From Rozella allomycis CSF55 (Eukaryota > Rozellomycota): a stretch of 23,172 bases of DNA. The notes under the pieces are model-generated. The model saw only the letters and a program-made list of their open reading frames with translations, had not been told where the DNA came from and made no database searches. Location of the stretch: NCBI GenBank assembly GCA_000442015.1, contig KE560831.1:1-23172 (forward strand), given 5' to 3'. Each line of letters begins with the position of its first letter. Position 1 is the first letter of the stretch. Below are positions 1 to 9,413 of this stretch, piece after piece. A program made the translations under genes and the position numbers.

Positions 1-1274
1 TAACTATGGTTAATATTCCCCTGCTTCACCAATCTCTTCTGTTCTTTCAAATGCTTTATTATCTCCTTATCAACACCCTTCACATACTCTCCCTTCCACT
101 CCCTCACTTGTTCAGTAAACCTTCCATCATCATCAACAGGACATGGAATCTTCTCATCCTCTTTTATTATCCCATTCTTCAAACACACTCTAAAATCATC
201 TTCTCCAAACGCAGGTGCTTGGTGGACTATCCCTGTTCCACTGTCATCCTTCACATACCCATCGCCCAATATTCTGAAATTTCCACTTTCTCTTCTCTCT
301 CCAAAATAATCAAACAACGGCTTATAATATCTTCCAACCAAGTCACTCCCCTTCATCTTCTCTATCACTTTATACTTTTCCTTATTCTTCTTTTCTCCAT
401 ACAATATTCCAACACACTTTTCTAACAAAATATACTTGTTTCCACTCTCCTCATCCCTAATCTTCACATACTCATATTCTTCATTCACACACAACGCTAA
501 ATTAGATGGCAACGTCCACGGCGTCGTAGTCCATGCCAACACACTCACATCCTCTTCTCCTTCCAATGGGAAACTAACAACAACTGCCGGATCTATCGTA
601 TCCTTGTAGTTTTGATTGGCCTCAAAATTACTTAAACTAGTACTACATCCAGTACTAAATGGCATAACCTATTCTTTTCACTTCACTCCCTTACCTTAAA
701 TCCACGATACACTTGGTCCTTTTCATACAACTGCTTAAACACCCACCACACACTCTCCATAAAACTAGGATCAAGCGTCTTGTAATCATTCTCAAAATCT
801 ATCCATCTCCCCATCCTCTCAACTGTACTCTCCCACTCCTTGGAATACCTCATCACTATATTCCTACACTCCTCATTATACTTTTCTATTCCCATCTCCA
901 ACACCTATCTCAATCCACACATCCTCTTACTTGGCTGCGTGATGTTATCCCCAACTTTTTATCAATCTCATACTCCACTGGCAACCCATGGGTATCCCAG
1001 CCAAACCTTCTTTCAACATAGAACCCTGTCATCGTGGCATATCTTGTCACTATATCCTTTATAGTGCCAGCAAGCAAATGTCCATAATGCGGCAACCCAG
1101 TAGCAAACGGTGGCCCTATCTTCCACTATCTTGCCTCTTACCATCATAAAAACTATAGATTGGTCGGTCCTTGGAAATTTCTAATGACTTTTGAAATGCA
1201 TTTATAGAACGCCAGTACTCCAATATACGAACTTCCTCTTGCGCAAAGTTCATCGTTTTAGGCAACTGTGACAT
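1..1274 (-). CDS. IARS1: Isoleucyl-tRNA synthetase, cytosolic type (N-terminal part, cut by window edge)
   Basis: Class I aminoacyl-tRNA synthetase that charges tRNA-Ile in the cytosol. Joining four exons gives about 398 residues of a protein normally near 1,050-1,100. The start ATG at 1274 gives [10 protein letters not shown]. Landmarks in order: [16 protein letters not shown] with the class I HIGH-type motif (HYGH), [20 protein letters not shown], the [18 protein letters not shown] segment, and the editing (CP1) domain with [11 protein letters not shown] and [16 protein letters not shown]. Three introns of exactly 26 nt lie at 1116-1141, 905-930 and 669-694, all GTAAG...TAG. The first splits the glycine codon of FYDG just before the HIGH region. 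The KMSKS loop and tRNA-binding part lie beyond base 1. A longer in-frame extension up to 1409 has no family similarity, so I do not use it. Confidence 0.95.
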
Positions 1275-1924
1275 AAAATTTATGGCAAGGGTTTGGTGGC
1301 GAAGTTGAGGCATTACAGTCATGTGACGATTATTCTCAATCAGAAATTTAATTCTACATCGTCTCGTCATTGCGCTTAATTGGGAGCCACACAGTATCAG
1401 TCTCATCAAAATTTGGAAATTTGGAAATTCCTTTAGTTATGACTTGAGTNTTAATCCTTATTTGTAGGGTCGTCACCCAACATGTAAAGATAGCACCTTG
1501 GTTCGGTTTGTTGTCACTCTACAACATAAGGTCGCCAGTTTTGGTGGCGTCTAACCCTACATTTCAGGTCAGCACTCTACCATAATTTTTGTCACCCTGG
1601 TAAATGTCGGCTCAGCACACCACTGGTTACCCAGGCAAGGTATATCATACGAGCATGTGTCTGAAGTAAATTCTGTTCGATTTGACGATATTGAAAGCAG
1701 TGTTCTATGACCTGTCAAATCCGATCGATCTAAAGTAACTAAAACTTTGCTTGATTGCCGTTATAAAGATCTTGACATTAAATGTCATTTGTGACCCAAA
1801 CTGTTTTCAAGTCGATTACCTGCTCCACAGGTTCTAAAACAAAAATGTTTATAAGCACTGCTTAGACACAACTTCAAGTACGCAGTCGATAAATTTCAGT
1901 CGATTGTTACTTTTTAAATTTAAA
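1275..1924. other. Intergenic stretch with gap symbol; left flank of Harbinger element
   Basis: No gene seen. It holds the promoter side of the isoleucyl-tRNA synthetase gene and, after an 'n' at 1450, repeat-like DNA rich in GTCACC, GTCGCC and GTCGAT fragments, including a small hairpin (CGCCA...TGGCG near 1523-1539). From about 1867 a CACAACTTCAAGTACG block recurs inverted near 3131-3146, so the repeat probably belongs to the neighbouring transposon. Confidence 0.4.
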
Positions 1925-1945
1925 TAGTGTTATTGACACTAATTA
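1925..1945. repeat. Left palindromic block of Harbinger element
   Basis: TAGTGT and ACACTA form perfect arms around a short spacer, followed by ATTA. A related palindrome lies at 3148-3172, on the other side of the transposase ORFs. Confidence 0.4.
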
Positions 1946-2016
1946 AAGGAAGTTGTTCGAGTCNTCGACTGAAAGTCGATTGCAACTTCAAGTAGCTGAG
2001 CCACAAAGATAAAAAA

Positions 2017-2577
2017 ATGCCAAAAAGAAAAGCCGATGATGAGGATTATTTTGACGAGGAAAGCCAAAACAAAAGCTTTACCTGGTCAAAACAACAGGTT
2101 GAAACTCTTCTCCACCTTCGCCTTGAGAAGTATCGAGAAGAGTTTTTAGCCTGTAAAGAAAAGAAAAGGAATCTTCAACTTTGGCAACAAATCTTAAATG
2201 AAATCAATACTTTTTACAATGTAAGTCTAACTATTAAACAAATCAAAAACAAATTTCAACATTTAAAGAAAGTTTATCAAGGAAGAAAGGCTGATTTGTC
2301 TAAGACTGGAAATCCATTGCTGGGCCCGGAACCACCAATGTGGGAATCGCTAGTCCAATACTTTGATTGGATAAAATCTGCATTTTANTTTGAAAACGAA
2401 ACATTCATTGGGGATTGTGATATTTTAACCTCATCCAATATTTCAAATATTAATGAATCCACAAACAAATTAAAACGTGAAAAACTTGATTTACCGCGTG
2501 CCATATCGGAACTTGGAATGTCGATTCGAGATGGTTTCTTTGCTATTGGTCACGGAAGAATAAATTCGAATANTTGA
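2017..2577 (+). pseudogene. Harbinger-associated Myb/SANT-like DNA-binding protein (interrupted)
   Basis: Harbinger elements carry a second protein that binds DNA and brings the transposase to the nucleus and element ends. The frame starts MPKRKADDEDYFDEES, with a basic PKRK nuclear-localisation-like cluster and an acidic patch. A trihelix/Myb-like region follows (about residues 20-120): FTWSKQQVETLL, LWQQILNEIN and IKQIKNKFQHLKKVYQ, then GPEPPMWESLVQYFD. The spaced tryptophans and the K-x-x-x-L-K-x-x-Y motif fit Myb_DNA-bind_3/5-like domains. Unknown bases at 2388 and 2573 fall inside the frame, and the stop at 2575 follows the second one directly. The true C-terminus is therefore unknown, and the ORF may continue into, or be separate from, the transposase. 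Confidence 0.6.
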
Positions 2578-2943
2578 TGGCTGGTTTGTGGACAGATTAC
2601 GTTGTAGTAAGGCATCTTTTAAACATATCGCTTCTACAATCTCGACAAATTGGTTAAAGGTAAATCAAAATATTCACTGGAATACCGTGTTTCGAATTGA
2701 AGATCAACTAGCGTTTACAATTCATTACTTTGCGCATGGTGGGTCCATTAATTCTAGTGCCCGAATTTTCGGCATGAGTCAAGCCGTAGGCATTCGTTCA
2801 TACAAAAACGTTATGCGCGTGTTAAATTATTTGCTTCCTACTTTTGTTCAGATTCCTAAAACGTTTAATCAATGGTTCAAAATTATGGATGGTTTCGAAA
2901 AATTCGGAAATTTGCCAGGTGTCTGTGGAGCAATCGATGGCAG
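2574..2943 (+). pseudogene. Harbinger DDE transposase, N-terminal part
   Basis: The frame opens right after the 'n' at 2573 without a good ATG (DGWFVDRLRCSKASFKHIAS) and runs to the 'n' at 2944. It has the usual N-terminal order of the DDE_Tnp_4 family: a helical region (FRIEDQLAFTIHYFAHGGS), a helix-turn-helix-like stretch (ARIFGMSQAVGIRSYKNVM), then LPGVCGAIDG, the hallmark around the first catalytic aspartate. The sequence stops at that motif, so the second Asp and the Glu are absent here. The reading frame differs from the Myb-like ORF by one position across the 'n'. Confidence 0.7.
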
Positions 2944-2976
2944 NATATCATCGTATACTTCAACGTTCTTCTCAAT

Positions 2977-3080
2977 CTATTCCATTTCCTCGATAACAGT
3001 GTCATCTTTTAATTGACGTAAGAAATTATGTAACACAATACAGGATTTGATAACATTTGACATCTCGCTTCTAGTCGTTT
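2977..3080 (-). pseudogene. Harbinger transposase C-terminal fragment, inverted
   Basis: On the minus strand, an open frame of 34 codons runs from the 'n' at 3081 to a TAG at 2977-2979. It contains SNVIKSCIVLHNFLRQ followed by KDD. The V-x-x-C-x-V-LHN pattern is the conserved C-terminal helix of Harbinger transposases (compare the usual ACCVLHN). This block lies between two gap symbols and points opposite to the N-terminal part at 2574-2943. It is best explained as a mis-oriented scaffold piece, or less likely as a rearranged second copy. Confidence 0.55.
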
Positions 3081-3147
3081 NTAGTGTTAAATTTCAATTA
3101 GCGTTGTTAACATGAATTACGAATTTTTGACGTCTTGAAGTTGTTCG

Positions 3148-3172
3148 TAATTAGTATTACTAACACTAATTA
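3148..3172. repeat. Right palindromic block of Harbinger element
   Basis: TAATTAGT and ACACTAATTA-type arms form an imperfect palindrome related to 1925-1945. GAAGTTGTTCG just to its left (3137-3147) is also found next to the left copy (1948-1960 region). Confidence 0.4.
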
Positions 3173-3180
3173 CCATTGTC

Positions 3181-3342
3181 GGTGTAGGCACTGGCCATAT
3201 TGTCGATAGAACAATATCTGCAGATGTAAAGAACAATAATTGTATCTCTTGTGCTCATAAAAAGGATGTTCGTCGGATGTATCAACTAAGACATGACAAA
3301 TGTGAGACACAGTGTATATTAATGATTGTGGCCCCTTTTAGG
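3181..3342 (+). pseudogene. Possible Mutator-like transposase fossil
   Basis: An open stretch of 53 codons ends in TAG. It reads TGHIVDRTISADVKNNNC, then ISCAHKK, later LRHDKCETQ. The order 'G-x-h-h-D ... C-x-x-C ... H-x-x-x-C' resembles the zinc-like segment of one Mutator-like transposase family. The next element expected there (a Gly/Ser-rich patch followed by a Met-Glu motif) is not visible. It could be a chance open frame; the call rests on a short pattern only. Confidence 0.3.
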
Positions 3343-5430
3343 TCTTCAGGGCCTAATTCAACAAACATTCAACTTTTGGAAAGTCATTACATTTTGTTTG
3401 TTTTGTCTATTAATGCTTGCTAGAAGACAACTTTCATACTTTTTCGGAAAGTTCACTACAAAGTAAACCGTACACGCCCCGCCAGAATATCATCTTGGCA
3501 TGTTGTCCGACGTAATATATAATATTATGAAGTTTGATTTGTTGAGAAATTAAGACGTCACATACGATCTCTTTAAAACATTGTGGATGTATTTAAACGA
3601 AATGCGTAACTGTAGGATACCAATATTTAGCTTTGTAACTTGACATAGTGAAATCCTGCTTTTACGTTATTCGCGCCAACATCGTAAATTTGACTTTAGG
3701 GCAAAGGAGTAAAAATTTTGATTTTAATACTGTAGCTATATATGAATTCACAAAATCTAAAACATAGAAAAAAGAACGTTTAAAAATCTGTCAATGCTGT
3801 ATTGAAATACCAAACGCAAAAATGCGCAATCATAATACAGAAAAAAATTAGTTAACCTCTTTTTTATTCAATTATCGGTAAAAGGACCTTCTTGTTAATG
3901 GTACAGAAAACCTCAGAGAATAAATGAATGTCAAGAATTTAGAAAATTGAACCAAAGGCAAAACAATATATATTTTTCGTATCAGAATAAAGATTATACA
4001 ATGCTAGTTTATTGCATTTAAGCGATATGCTTTTCATACAGAGTTTCAGAAACAGTAACAGGAAAGGTGTCTGTGGCATCAATGTCAGTCAATGCATCCC
4101 GGCATCACCAACGTACGCGAATATTTTTTTTCGTAGAAATTGCAAGCACTATGAGGAGACTATCCTAGAAAGAAGAGAATAGAACCTTTCGGAATCTTAA
4201 AGACCGGAATTTAAAGTCGATTCATTTAGACTTCCTATAGATATATACACACAAGTGTTTATTCTTAAGCAATAATTGCGGCAAACGGAAAATGGTCGGC
4301 GTACTCTTCAATTCTGTCCAAATGATTGTCCGTATGGATAGTCTGTGTCTAACATCCATCCGCAGACATTAAGCAGGGTTTCCAATAAAATCTTTTACAA
4401 GAGCGAATTATTTGGACGGCGAATCCGGAAATAATTTTCTGCTTGATTTCGTTTAGAAGTGAACGTATTCCAGAAGCGACAACTAGCACTGAGTTGGAAG
4501 GCAATTGCGGAAGTTTGACAAATGCTATCCCAAGATATATTGGAATCGCGAATACCGATAAAATATATTCAGGGAGTAGTCCATTATTCTCGTTCTTGAA
4601 CAACACAAATACGTGAAAGATGTTTTTTGCCTTTAGGCGACGTTCCCATGCGTGCGTTTGGGTGCCTTGTTACAGGAGGTCGGATTTCATTTTGTGACGC
4701 TATTTTCGCCAGTCGTTCTTTCTCCAGATGATTTGGGCAAGTCCGTTTTACGCATAATCTCTACAGCGCTGAATTTTAGGTTTTCATTTGTCTTTTGTGT
4801 AAGTCATAAAAACAAGACAAGGGTTAATATTTTCATCCCAATTATGTAATCGGTTAAATAAACCGAAAAACAACAACTGTGTAGGTTAACAACAACAGAT
4901 TCTAAAATACAAAATAAACCTCTATAGCCGGATTGTCTAGCTTGAGCAGACGATTGAGCGTGGTGACCCCTAACGTTACCCAACCGATTGAGGTAAAAAA
5001 ATAAAAACAACGTTTGTTCGTACTAAGCACAAACGTTCGCATTGTTCCCATTCAAAAATACACGCCCTTGAAATATGTAGAGAAGTCACCGCAGGAGCAC
5101 CCGCCAGTCGTTGCCCAGCCGATTGAAGTGAAACCATTGTGAAAATAGTAGTCACAATGTAGTAAAGCTTTTCTGAAAATACGGTTTGTGAAGATTGATA
5201 TTAGGAAAATTGTAAATTTGTGAAATGGAAAACAAATCTTTACTTTTTGTGTTTTAAAGTTCCCAAATGTATTTGTATGCGCTTCTAGATCTATCTTTTA
5301 TTGTTTCAAAGATGATTTGCATATCCTTGTAAAACATCAGGGCTAGACTTGCCTTTGTGAATACTTTATGTTTCAGTCAATGATTGTAATCGGTTTATAA
5401 ACTGTAAAAAGTCAAAGACTATTTGTTAGG
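3343..5430. other. Gene-free, repeat-like stretch
   Basis: No gene recognised on either strand. The longest frames (85 codons on the minus strand at 4349-4606; 65 at 4652-4849) match no family I know and lack supporting exons. There is an imperfect direct repeat: CCCAACCGATTGAGGTAAAA at about 4979-4998, and CCCAGCCGATTGAAGTGAAA at 5114-5133. There is also a strong hairpin at 5009-5037. Confidence 0.4.
5009..5037. repeat. Perfect 9-bp inverted repeat (hairpin)
   Basis: AACGTTTGT and ACAAACGTT are perfect arms around an 11-nt loop. The hairpin sits between the two copies of the CCGATTGA direct repeat, so it may be part of a small non-autonomous element. Confidence 0.5.
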
Positions 5431-6480
5431 TCAAATTCGCGCTTGTGGAAACTTGTCTCAACCAAGTTTGCGTTTAGTAATAAGTTCTGAGATTTCTTCC
5501 GGTGGTGCGCAAAGATTTTAATTAAGGGAGGTTGGTATACTAGAGGGCTTAGTTGGAGTTATTTCAGTAATCGCCTTAGGCGGGACATATTTATTTTTTC
5601 ATTCATCAATTGTATTAATCTTGGCTTCTAACGCATCAAAGAGTTCATTCACTTCTCTCTTAATATTACGATCCATAAATTAAGTCATGTTGGTGATGTA
5701 AAAATCGTCAACAGAATACAACTCGCTTCCAGCTATTTGCCGAAAAGGCAGTTAGTGCATATAATGCGAGTTTGCGACACCAATATGCCGATTTAATCCT
5801 ATCCAAATATCATTTGGTGTAACGCCTAATTCCAGCAGGTCACGACAGCAATTTGAACGTCCCACATGATAGGCTTTAGTAAAGTTTTGCACAGCCTTTG
5901 ACAGTGCGTTGCTAGTTCTTGATCATATTTGGAAGAGATATAGGTTGTGAAATGACTCGGTCAGGACAGATATTAATGGATTAAATAAATGCCAGGTTTG
6001 TCCAGTCGTTCAATTCATTGATTTTGTTTAAATATTAATGTACAAGCAGGAACAAATAGAGTAAAGCCCGGACACGGGGCTCTTTGTGAAACAGGTTCTT
6101 TACGTGTTTTTTGATTCATCGTTTTGCTGTCGCATATAATTGCTAAAACACCATCATATGTTGACCGTTGTCTTTCAATACGTTTGGTTATATTGTAAGA
6201 TTTTTATTGAACGCAAACAGCTCCAAGTGTATCTTTTGAACATCTTTCAACCCGGCTAAAATACTTAAAAATGGACATATGAGAAAGAAAGGGACCTCGA
6301 TAGATGTAATCTAATAATTTGTTAAATTGAGATTGAAAATTAATCCAAATATTAGAATGATCATCATTGATTGTAACCATATATTGTTTATTTGTAGTGG
6401 AAAATAGTTGATATATACAAGCTAAAAATATTCTCCCATGTACAAGTTTTTAATGGACACTTAAATCATCTTAAATCCAT
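5430..6480 (-). pseudogene. Decayed integrase-like (rve-type) reading frame of a retroelement or related transposon
   Basis: Long protein-like stretches on the minus strand are broken by scattered stops and at least one frame change. Three landmarks occur in integrase order: QYMVTINDDHSNIW near 6345-6386 (first-Asp strand of retroviral-type integrases), RIERQRST near 6159-6182 (like the ER-x-x-x-T segment after the catalytic Glu), and AYHVGR...LGVTPNDIWIG near 5797-5875 (like the YN/H...TP-x-E-x-W-x-G tail). A helical, charged tail follows (NIKREVNELFDALEAKINT). A tyrosine-recombinase (Crypton) reading was considered, because HxxR...RH...Y also occurs in the last block. No LTR, reverse transcriptase or protease was recognised nearby. 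The element is dead. Confidence 0.4.
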
Positions 6481-7166
6481 TAAGTAGGAATGCAACTGTG
6501 GCATTAGAAATTTGCTGTTGTGATGTCAAAGCATATAAAGCACTGCGTAAGATATAACCTTATTTATTAGGCGATAACCAATTTTCTCCAGATTTCATTT
6601 TTGAAGACGATGTTGAGTAGATCCCCATACAGATACTGATGTCTGTTCATGATGTAAAAGATACCTCATATAATATAGTGATTTAGTAAGCCCCAAACGC
6701 CAGAAACGAAAGTACGACCAGCTGAATTGCAAGATAGTTGTGATGAAATTTGGAGTTTAGTTTCGGCGACTCAATGATCTGAAAGTTTCAAATGGAGTAA
6801 TGCTTCTTTTTTGACATGTCAATTGATGTGATATCTCTGAGGAGCATTCATACGAGAAAGAGAATTTTGTAAATTTGTTTCACAACGCTCTTTCATGTGT
6901 GTCATTGAATTATTTGTAATAAATAGAGAAAAGTTTACCAAGTAGGAATCTATAATGTGGAATTATGAACTTCGTTTTAAGTAATACAATCTGCACATAT
7001 TTATGCTACGATACGTGAGGAGGTAAAACATACCAAGATCCTAAATTATATTTCGTTTTGACGCTGACAACGTTCAATATTTTTTTGTAAATGATTGTTT
7101 TGGTCTGGATCTAGCATGAAAACATTGATCGCATATATAATATAATGTATTTTGAAAACTTCATCA

Positions 7167-7202
7167 GATTACATCTTCCTAAATGATTACATCTTCCTAA
7201 AT
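7167..7202. repeat. Perfect 18-bp tandem duplication
   Basis: GATTACATCTTCCTAAAT occurs twice in direct succession (7167-7184 and 7185-7202) with no mismatch, which suggests a recent slippage or duplication event. Confidence 0.8.
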
Positions 7203-7239
7203 TAAGAGTCTGGATCGGGATATCCGGCTAAAACTTTTA

Positions 7240-7270
7240 CCACCCGGGGTGCTTAAACACCCCCGGTTGG
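7240..7270. repeat. GC-rich imperfect hairpin
   Basis: CCACCCGGGGTG (7240-7251) pairs with CACCCCCGGTTGG (7258-7270) around the loop CTTAAA, with one bulge. It stands out in very AT-rich surroundings and could be the end of a mobile element or a transcribed stem-loop. Confidence 0.55.
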
Positions 7271-8161
7271 ATTTGCGCGTATTTAAGTGAATGTGATTGG
7301 ATGATGCTGCGCTGCGCCGTAATAACATATGCCATGTTATTTTCAACGCGGGGCCTTTTTCAACTTAGAAAAAAATTAATGTCTATTGTCAAAAATAGAA
7401 TATCGTGAAAAGTAATATATATAATCTCTACATTGGAAATTTATGAAACATTACGAAATAATCTAGAGATTTCACCATGGGTTTTAAAGCCTTTGGACAA
7501 TCAATTTGTTAACATTTTTGAAAAGATTAAAATCAATGAAAATATTATAGAGCGATTTATATCTTGCTGAAACGGGGATCACATCCTGAAAGATTTTGAA
7601 TATCCCTGGAATATTTGGGAATTTAATAATTAAGTTAGAAATTCAAGGAGATTTTTAATGACGAATTCAGGATTGATGAAATCAATATTAGTTCATGAAG
7701 GTGAAACTTATCATTCAATGCAAGAAATTAATATATCAACTTCAAAAAATCTGGTAAGGAATTTGGTCGAGTGGGACCAATTCTTATTACTCTCAGTTAT
7801 TATGGNTCATAGATAAAACCGATACCCCATACTTGCCCTTAATTAAAAAAGTTTGTTTCTAGGGTTGTCCTCATAGTCATAGATCGCATATGTTTCATTA
7901 GCTCCGAGTTCGCAGGCCAGTCGAGGGTTTGCGCTTCACTCGCTTTCACAATTCACATTGAAAAAGTGTTTTTTATAGACTATTTCCCTGAGGATAAGAC
8001 GAGATAAGCAACTAACAAAGCGAAACATTGTGTACTGACTATTTTATCCACATCCAAAACTCAGACGACAACGTATAAGCATTCAAATGGAGTAACTTAA
8101 TTATACAAAAGCCATTCGTTAACATAGATCTTGAAGGAGATTACTCATTTTAATTATTTAG

Positions 8162-8339
8162 TCTTCTATTTTTATAACATATGCAATTCATTATTTACAA
8201 GCTGTTTACTTGTTTCTTCTCGACACGGAAGATTTCATGAACCTTCGTGGAAAACAAATTTTGTACTATATTCATGAAGCCTTCAAGAAAAATTTGTCGG
8301 AGAATCAGGTCATTGCCTTGATCTGCTCAGAAAATTTAA
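8162..8339 (+). CDS. Exon fragment of an unidentified gene, cut by a gap
   Basis: After an ATTTAG that could be a 3' splice site, 59 codons stay open up to the 'n' at 8340. The translation looks like real soluble helical protein: YLQAVYLFLLDTEDF, MNLRGKQILYYIHEAFKK, NLSENQVIALICSEN. I do not recognise the family. No GT lies 26-31 nt upstream of the putative splice site, which is what the other introns here would require; the nearest candidate would give a 44-nt intron. The upstream part is therefore unresolved. It probably belongs to a different gene from the flagellar one that starts just after the gap. Confidence 0.4.
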
Positions 8340-8449
8340 NTTATTTTATTACCCATTAAAATATCAATTATTACAAATGCTTTCACATGAAAAAATATCC
8401 ATCGAAACCTTTCTTATTTTGTCTCATTAATCCCCGATCTCAAATCACA

Positions 8450-9356
8450 ATGCGTCAAGCTTCTCCCGACAACAAAAATCAACAAAATAAAGAACCTCAA
8501 GTTGCTGCACGGTGGAATGGACCCGGGCCAGCTGCTTACACATTGCCAAGCGCTATAGGAGAAAGTCCCGTATGGAAAAGAGCTCCAGCAGTTTCTGTTG
8601 CCGGACGATGGAAAGCTTTAAAAAGTATGACAAAGTAACAAATTAGACTTAGCCGACTCTACTCCAGGCCCAAATTCCTTTTTCCCAAGAACCACTCGTA
8701 TCGGATCAGTGAGAGGACCAGCTTTCTCAATACAAGGTCGCGTGAAGAATAACTTTGACGAAAAAAGTACATATGTTTTTATACTTTATTCAAGATGAAA
8801 ACCCAGGACCGAGCAATTATTATCCAATTTTGCGATTCGCTAAAAGCGCACCTCCAGCTTTCACGATCAGTGGAAGATCAACTGTTACTCATCGTACATA
8901 TTTTTCTTCTAATGTAAAAAAGTAAGCACAAATCCTGGGCCTTCTCAATATAATATACCTTCGTCAATTGGCGGTGACCAATTCTTTGTGAAAAACGCGT
9001 CTCCAAAATTCACCATGGCACCAAATAGAGGTCAAAAATGTAAAATTGTTCAACTTGATTCATTTTAGCTGGAAACAATCCATCGCCAGGGCCTGCCGCA
9101 TATTCTGCAAATGAAGTTCGGGTAAATAAACCTAGCATTCCCGCTTATTCTCTGTCTGGAAGATACGTGAAAGGTTAGATATTTGGATATATGTTGATCA
9201 GATTATGTAAACGAAGTTCCTGGACCAAATCTCTACATGCCCAAAATCGGTTTCACACATCCAGCAACTCCACGGTTTTCTTTTCGTAGCAAACATTCTC
9301 CATACATGGCTTTTGTCCCAGATGCTGAAAATGGAGATCATTTAGACTTTAATTAA
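8450..9356 (+). CDS. SHIPPO/ODF3-like sperm-tail PG-rich-repeat protein
   Basis: Axonemal, microtubule-associated protein of flagella (ODF3/CIMAP family), implying a flagellated zoospore stage. Six exons encode 254 residues. The STPGR signature appears six times: GPGPAAY, TPGPNSF, NPGPSNY, NPGPSQY, SPGPAAY and VPGPNLY. These alternate with P-A-F-[ST]-h-x-G-R segments (PAVSVAGR, PAFSIQGR, PAFTISGR, PAYSLSGR). The end (PRFSFRSKHSPYM) resembles the family C-terminus. Introns: 8625-8652 (28 nt; a 22-nt alternative keeps frame), 8767-8794, 8894-8922, 9040-9068, 9174-9201. An in-frame ATG at 8387 would add 21 unremarkable residues; I prefer 8450. The next gene is convergent, with 57 bp between stops. 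Confidence 0.88.
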
Positions 9357-9413
9357 AACATGAAATCAAATAGAAATTAAAATTGTTTATCTTATTCGTT
9401 TTTATTCTACTTT

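Larger units (their letters stand above)
1925..3172 (+). mobile_element. Harbinger/PIF-type DNA transposon remnant
   Basis: The two proteins typical of Harbinger elements lie side by side: a Myb/SANT-like DNA-binding ORF (2017) and a DDE_Tnp_4-type transposase (from about 2576). Both are interrupted by 'n' positions at 1964, 2388, 2573, 2944 and 3081. Near-palindromic blocks flank the coding part: TAGTGTTA..TGACACTAATTA at 1925-1945 and TAATTAGTATTA..TAACACTAATTA at 3148-3172. Both contain ACACTAATTA and sit next to a shared GAAGTTGTTCG. I propose these as the element ends. No target-site duplication could be confirmed, so the boundaries are approximate. Confidence 0.6.
6481..7805. other. Gene-free stretch
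   Basis: No gene recognised. Short open frames just above 6480, with a helix-turn-helix-like QQQISNATVAFLLN on the minus strand (about 6490-6540), may be the upstream end of the decayed integrase-like element. The rest is AT-rich, with one 18-bp tandem duplication and a GC-rich hairpin annotated separately. The block ends at an 'n' (7806). Confidence 0.35.

Noticed and set aside
6-425. 139-codon open frame on the plus strand
   Set aside because: It is antisense to the isoleucyl-tRNA synthetase editing domain, whose minus-strand translation matches the family throughout.
1275-1409. In-frame N-terminal extension of isoleucyl-tRNA synthetase (to an ATG at 1409)
   Set aside because: The extra 45 residues resemble nothing in the family, while [10 protein letters not shown] at 1274 fits the usual N-terminus.
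4349-4606. 85-codon minus-strand frame with hydrophobic stretches
   Set aside because: It starts with a non-ATG codon and I know no match. It lies in repeat-like DNA, so it was kept only as part of a gene-free block.
5450-5950. Crypton-type tyrosine recombinase
   Set aside because: HxxR...RH...Y fits loosely, but the upstream IDD..S and IER..ST landmarks favour an integrase core. Not excluded.
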